DNA from: Proteiniphilum sp. UBA5267
Lineage (GTDB): Bacteria > Bacteroidota > Bacteroidia > Bacteroidales > Dysgonomonadaceae
Assembly: GCA_002411515.1 (NCBI GenBank)
Contig: DHTF01000123.1
Location: forward strand, 1 to 10,469
Length of the DNA stretch: 10,469 nucleotides
Direction of reading: 5' to 3'
Within the stretch, counting starts at the first letter, position 1, and each line of letters opens with the position of its first letter. The translations under genes were made by a program, and so were the position numbers. The notes under the pieces were generated by a model. That model was not told the origin of the DNA and searched no databases. It was given only the letters and a program-made list of their open reading frames with translations. Shown here piece after piece: positions 8,017 to 10,469 of the stretch.

Positions 8017-9258
8017 TCAGGCTACACGCAAGTGGTGCAGATCGGAATTTTCGAGTTGATGGATGGCATATTCGCGTGTCACATGCAACTTTTTCTTTTC
8101 CTCTGAAGGCAGCGTGAACATGGCATCAATCATGATGGCTTCCACAATGGAGCGTAGTCCGCGTGCGCCCAGCTTAAACTCAATGGCTTTGTCCACAATA
8201 TATTCATAGGCACCCTGATCGAAGGTGAGGGCCACCCCATCCATTTCAAACAGCTTCTGATATTGCTTGACGATGGAGTTCTTGGGCTCGACCAGAATAC
8301 GTAACAAAGCGTCTCTATCCAGCGGCTCCAGGTAGGTGAGGATGGGAAGCCTTCCAATGATCTCCGGAATCAGACCGAACGATTTTAAATCGAGCGGCGT
8401 GATATATTTCAACATGTTGTGCCGGTCGATGTTCGCTTTGTCGCTACTGGCGGCATAACCCACCACACGTGTGTTGAGACGTTGGGCAATTTTCTTCTCA
8501 ATGCCGTCGAAGGCACCTCCGCAGATAAACAGAATGTTCTTGGTGTTAATTGCAATCATGCGCTGTTCCGGATGCTTGCGACCACCCTGGGGCGGTACAT
8601 TCACCACAGAACCCTCGAGCAGCTTCAACAGTCCCTGCTGTACACCTTCACCACTCACATCACGGGTGATGGAAGGGTTGTCACTTTTACGGGCTATTTT
8701 GTCGATTTCGTCGATGAACACAATACCTCTCTCGGCAGCATTGACATCGTAGTCGGCCACCTGCAGCAGTCGGGTGAGGATGCTTTCGATGTCCTCGCCC
8801 ACATATCCCGCCTCGGTTAGTACTGTGGCATCCACGATGGTGAAGGGGACATGCAACATCTTAGCAATGGTGCGTGCCAGCAAGGTCTTGCCTGTGCCGG
8901 TGGCACCTACCATGATGATGTTTGATTTCTCGATCTCCACCTCATCTTTCAGATTTTTCTGTAGAATACGTTTGTAATGGTTGTAGACCGAAACCGACAG
9001 AAACCGCTTTGCACTATCCTGCCTGATCACGTACTGATCCAGGAATTCCTTGATCTGTGCCGGCTTGGGCAGAGATAAGAGGGAGATACCCGGATCGGCT
9101 TTTGCATTACTCTTAAAGGTATCGTTCACGATCTCGTGAGCCTGCTCGGCGCACATATCGCAGATGTACCCTGTCATGCCTGATATGAGCAGGTTTACTT
9201 CCTGTTCGCTTCTTCCGCAAAAACTGCAATGATTGCTGCTGTTCGCTTTTTTAGCCAT
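8017..9258 (-). CDS. clpX: ATP-dependent Clp protease ATP-binding subunit ClpX
   Basis: A 413-residue AAA+ unfoldase that recognises tagged proteins, unfolds them and feeds them into ClpP in the cytoplasm. Zinc-binding domain: Cys11, Cys14, Cys33, Cys36. AAA+ module: Walker A GATGTGKT (118-125), pore-1 loop GYVGE (151-155), Walker B VFIDEID (180-186), RKH pore-2 loop (227-229), ICGGAFDG (245-252), the arginine finger Arg303 in PEIIGRLP, and sensor 2 GARGLR (364-369). Oddity: the ClpP-docking loop, IGF in most bacteria, aligns here with VVGYAAS (265-271). The ATG at 9256-9258 gives the normal short lead to the zinc domain; the 12-base gap after clpP is A-rich with no Shine-Dalgarno site. The short spacing implies cotranscription with clpP, with termination at the hairpins downstream. 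Confidence 0.98.
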   Translation of the reverse strand: MAKKANSSNHCSFCGRSEQEVNLLISGMTGYICDMCAEQAHEIVNDTFKSNAKADPGISLLSLPKPAQIKEFLDQYVIRQDSAKRFLSVSVYNHYKRILQKNLKDEVEIEKSNIIMVGATGTGKTLLARTIAKMLHVPFTIVDATVLTEAGYVGEDIESILTRLLQVADYDVNAAERGIVFIDEIDKIARKSDNPSITRDVSGEGVQQGLLKLLEGSVVNVPPQGGRKHPEQRMIAINTKNILFICGGAFDGIEKKIAQRLNTRVVGYAASSDKANIDRHNMLKYITPLDLKSFGLIPEIIGRLPILTYLEPLDRDALLRILVEPKNSIVKQYQKLFEMDGVALTFDQGAYEYIVDKAIEFKLGARGLRSIVEAIMIDAMFTLPSEEKKKLHVTREYAIHQLENSDLHHLRVA

Positions 9259-9270
9259 CGTTTTTTACTT

Positions 9271-9948
9271 TTATCCTTTTCTTGTCAGTACATCATCCAC
9301 CATGCCATAAGCTTTGGCTTCCGATGCGGTCATCCAGAAGTCGCGATCAGAGTCACGTGCTACCTCCTCAAGAGGTTTTCCGGAATGTTTGGATATGATG
9401 GTATACAATTCCTGTTTGATCTTGGCAATTTCGCGGGCTGTGATTTCGATGTCGGAGGCTTGACCTTGTACACCTCCCATGGGCTGATGGATCATCACCC
9501 GGGAGTGGGTAAGGGCGAAGCGTTTCTTCTCGGCGCCGGAAACCAGCAACACAGCAGCCATGGATGCAGCAATACCTGTGCAGATGGTGGAGACATTGCT
9601 CGAGATGAACTGCATGGTGTCATAGATGCCCAGACCGGCATATACCGATCCTCCAGGGGAGTTGATGTAAATGGAGATATCCTTGCCGGGGTCAGCCGAA
9701 TCGAGATAAAGCAGTTGCGCCTGTATTACATTGGCTGTATAATCGTCGATGGCTGTTCCGAGGAAGATGATGCGGTCCATCATCAACCTTGAAAAAACAT
9801 CCATCTGTGCCACGTTGAGCTGACGTTCTTCAATGATGGTGGGGGAAATGTAGCCTCCTCCCTGGCTGGTGATTTGCATGTAACTTTCGAGTCTGGTGCT
9901 GCTCATGCCCAGATGCTTTGTTGCATATTTTTTAAAATCGTCTTGCAT
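9271..9948 (-). CDS. clpP: ATP-dependent Clp protease proteolytic subunit ClpP
   Basis: A 225-residue serine protease subunit that forms the tetradecameric degradation chamber used by ClpX. The catalytic triad is visible: Ser129 in GIAASMAA, His154 in VMIHQPMGG and Asp203 in DRDFWM, with the +25 and +49 spacing seen in E. coli ClpP. SPGGSVYAG (97-105) is the oxyanion-region motif. The ATG at 9946-9948 is preferred over an in-frame TTG at 9961-9963 because it gives MQDDFKKYATKHLGM, the N-terminus I know from Bacteroidales ClpP. By alignment to mature E. coli ClpP (ALVPMVIE against YISPTIIE), about 32 residues form a propeptide, longer than the 14 of E. coli. The gene sits 12 bases before clpX and 170 bases after tig, with a promoter candidate in that gap. 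Confidence 0.98.
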   Translation of the reverse strand: MQDDFKKYATKHLGMSSTRLESYMQITSQGGGYISPTIIEERQLNVAQMDVFSRLMMDRIIFLGTAIDDYTANVIQAQLLYLDSADPGKDISIYINSPGGSVYAGLGIYDTMQFISSNVSTICTGIAASMAAVLLVSGAEKKRFALTHSRVMIHQPMGGVQGQASDIEITAREIAKIKQELYTIISKHSGKPLEEVARDSDRDFWMTASEAKAYGMVDDVLTRKG

Positions 9949-10045
9949 AGATTCTTTTATCAAACGTTTTTTTTTGTCGAATTAATAACTGCAAAAAAAG
10001 TGCCACTATTTTTCGATGCTGTTTCTGCAGAATGGATCCGACAAA

Positions 10046-10076
10046 CAAAAATATAAGGAATTGTTGAATTATAAAA
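10046..10076 (-). promoter_or_regulatory. Possible Bacteroidota-type promoter of clpP-clpX
   Basis: On the minus strand TATTTTTG (10046-10053) fits the -7 consensus TAnnTTTG, and TTTT (10073-10076) fits three of four bases of the -33 element at a spacing of 19. A start near 10039 would give a leader of about 90 bases before the clpP ATG and would let clpPX be made without tig. The spacer is very AT-rich, so the match could be chance. Confidence 0.35.
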
Positions 10077-10118
10077 TAAAACCTTGAAAAACAGTTGATT
10101 TTTTTCAGTAATGTTTTG

Positions 10119-10469
10119 TTATTCTGCCGACGATTCGCTCTCAAGAGCTGATTCCTCTTTGTTGTCACCTTCTTCTGCGTGATGGTCTGTATTTTCTCCA
10201 TGCTCGTGGGCATGTTCGCTCATGAGTTCGCTGAACTCTTTTGAGGAGATCTCTTTCTCAGTCACAGCCAGGTTATCTTTCAGCCAGTCGATGATTTTCT
10301 CCTCAGTCGCTCTGTCGTATAGATTCTGAATGGTTTCCTCCTTCTCCAGCAGGCTTTTTGTATAATTCTGTAACACATCAGCCGGCAGGTTGGTCATTCC
10401 GTATTGTGCAAATTGTGCTTTGGCAACTTCCGCGGCCAGTGCTTCGATATCCTGATACTCCACTTTGAT
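10119..10469 (-). CDS. tig: Trigger factor, C-terminal part (5' end outside window)
   Basis: The last 116 codons of the ribosome-associated chaperone and peptidyl-prolyl isomerase that meets nascent chains at the exit tunnel. The frame is open to the window's right edge, so the ribosome-binding and PPIase domains are not seen. The helical C-terminal chaperone domain is recognisable by AKAQFAQYGMTNLPADVL (fragment 16-33), then KSLLEKEETIQNLYDRATEEK and a final helix ending near residue 83. The call rests on this stretch and on the tig-clpP-clpX order, which is conserved from E. coli to Bacteroidales. Oddity: the last 33 residues form a low-complexity tail with five histidines (86, 88, 90, 96, 97) and twelve Asp/Glu. 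clpP begins 170 bases after its stop. Confidence 0.9.
   Translation of the reverse strand: MKVEYQDIEALAAEVAKAQFAQYGMTNLPADVLQNYTKSLLEKEETIQNLYDRATEEKIIDWLKDNLAVTEKEISSKEFSELMSEHAHEHGENTDHHAEEGDNKEESALESESSAE

Noticed and set aside
9229..9792. 187-codon plus-strand frame across clpP
   Set aside because: Antisense shadow of clpP, with no recognisable domain.
9961..9963. TTG as the clpP start, five codons upstream
   Set aside because: The ATG at 9946-9948 gives the N-terminus typical of Bacteroidales ClpP, while the TTG adds MIKES with no support.
10085..10107. Possible terminator hairpin after tig (TGAAAAA/TTTTTCA stem)
   Set aside because: Seven-pair stem of almost only A-T, no strong T-run directly after it; readthrough into clpP seems more likely.

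Overview
The window reads as a piece of a Bacteroidota chromosome, most likely order Bacteroidales and possibly close to the Dysgonomonadaceae. The support is protein-level: the ClpP N-terminus with KYATKHLGM, the long RecQ with a C-terminal tail, and ClpB, ClpX and Dxs of the Bacteroidales type, all judged from memory of the families. Gene starts without clear Shine-Dalgarno sites and promoter-like TAnnTTTG elements agree with this. Nothing suggests an island, prophage, plasmid or insertion sequence. All eight genes are conserved chromosomal genes.

Layout. The left edge holds the last 180 codons of clpB on the plus strand (1-543), which meets trkH tail to tail with only 15 bases between. Everything else is on the minus strand. 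Read in the direction of transcription, from the right edge leftwards, the order is: tig (C-terminal part only), clpP, clpX, a tandem hairpin/terminator region, recQ behind its own candidate promoter, dxs, trkA and trkH.

Functional groups. tig-clpP-clpX is the classic proteostasis cluster: a ribosome-bound chaperone followed by the ClpXP protease and its AAA+ unfoldase, with only 12 bases between clpP and clpX. ClpB at the other end is the disaggregase that works with DnaK; it lacks a ClpP-docking loop and so is not part of ClpXP. recQ (DNA repair helicase) is separated from clpX by 326 bases containing two hairpins and a promoter candidate. dxs (first step of the MEP isoprenoid pathway), trkA (NAD-binding K+ gating protein) and trkH (K+ channel subunit) follow, with dxs and trkA 24 bases apart and trkH 63 bases after trkA. 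The trk pair forms one potassium uptake system.

No undescribed system is visible. The points worth a second look are small: an Arg in place of a highly conserved Gly in ClpB, a VGY tripeptide where ClpX normally has the ClpP-docking IGF, a long ClpP propeptide, a His-rich acidic tail on trigger factor, a possibly bidirectional hairpin terminator behind clpX, and the dxs-trkA-trkH linkage.
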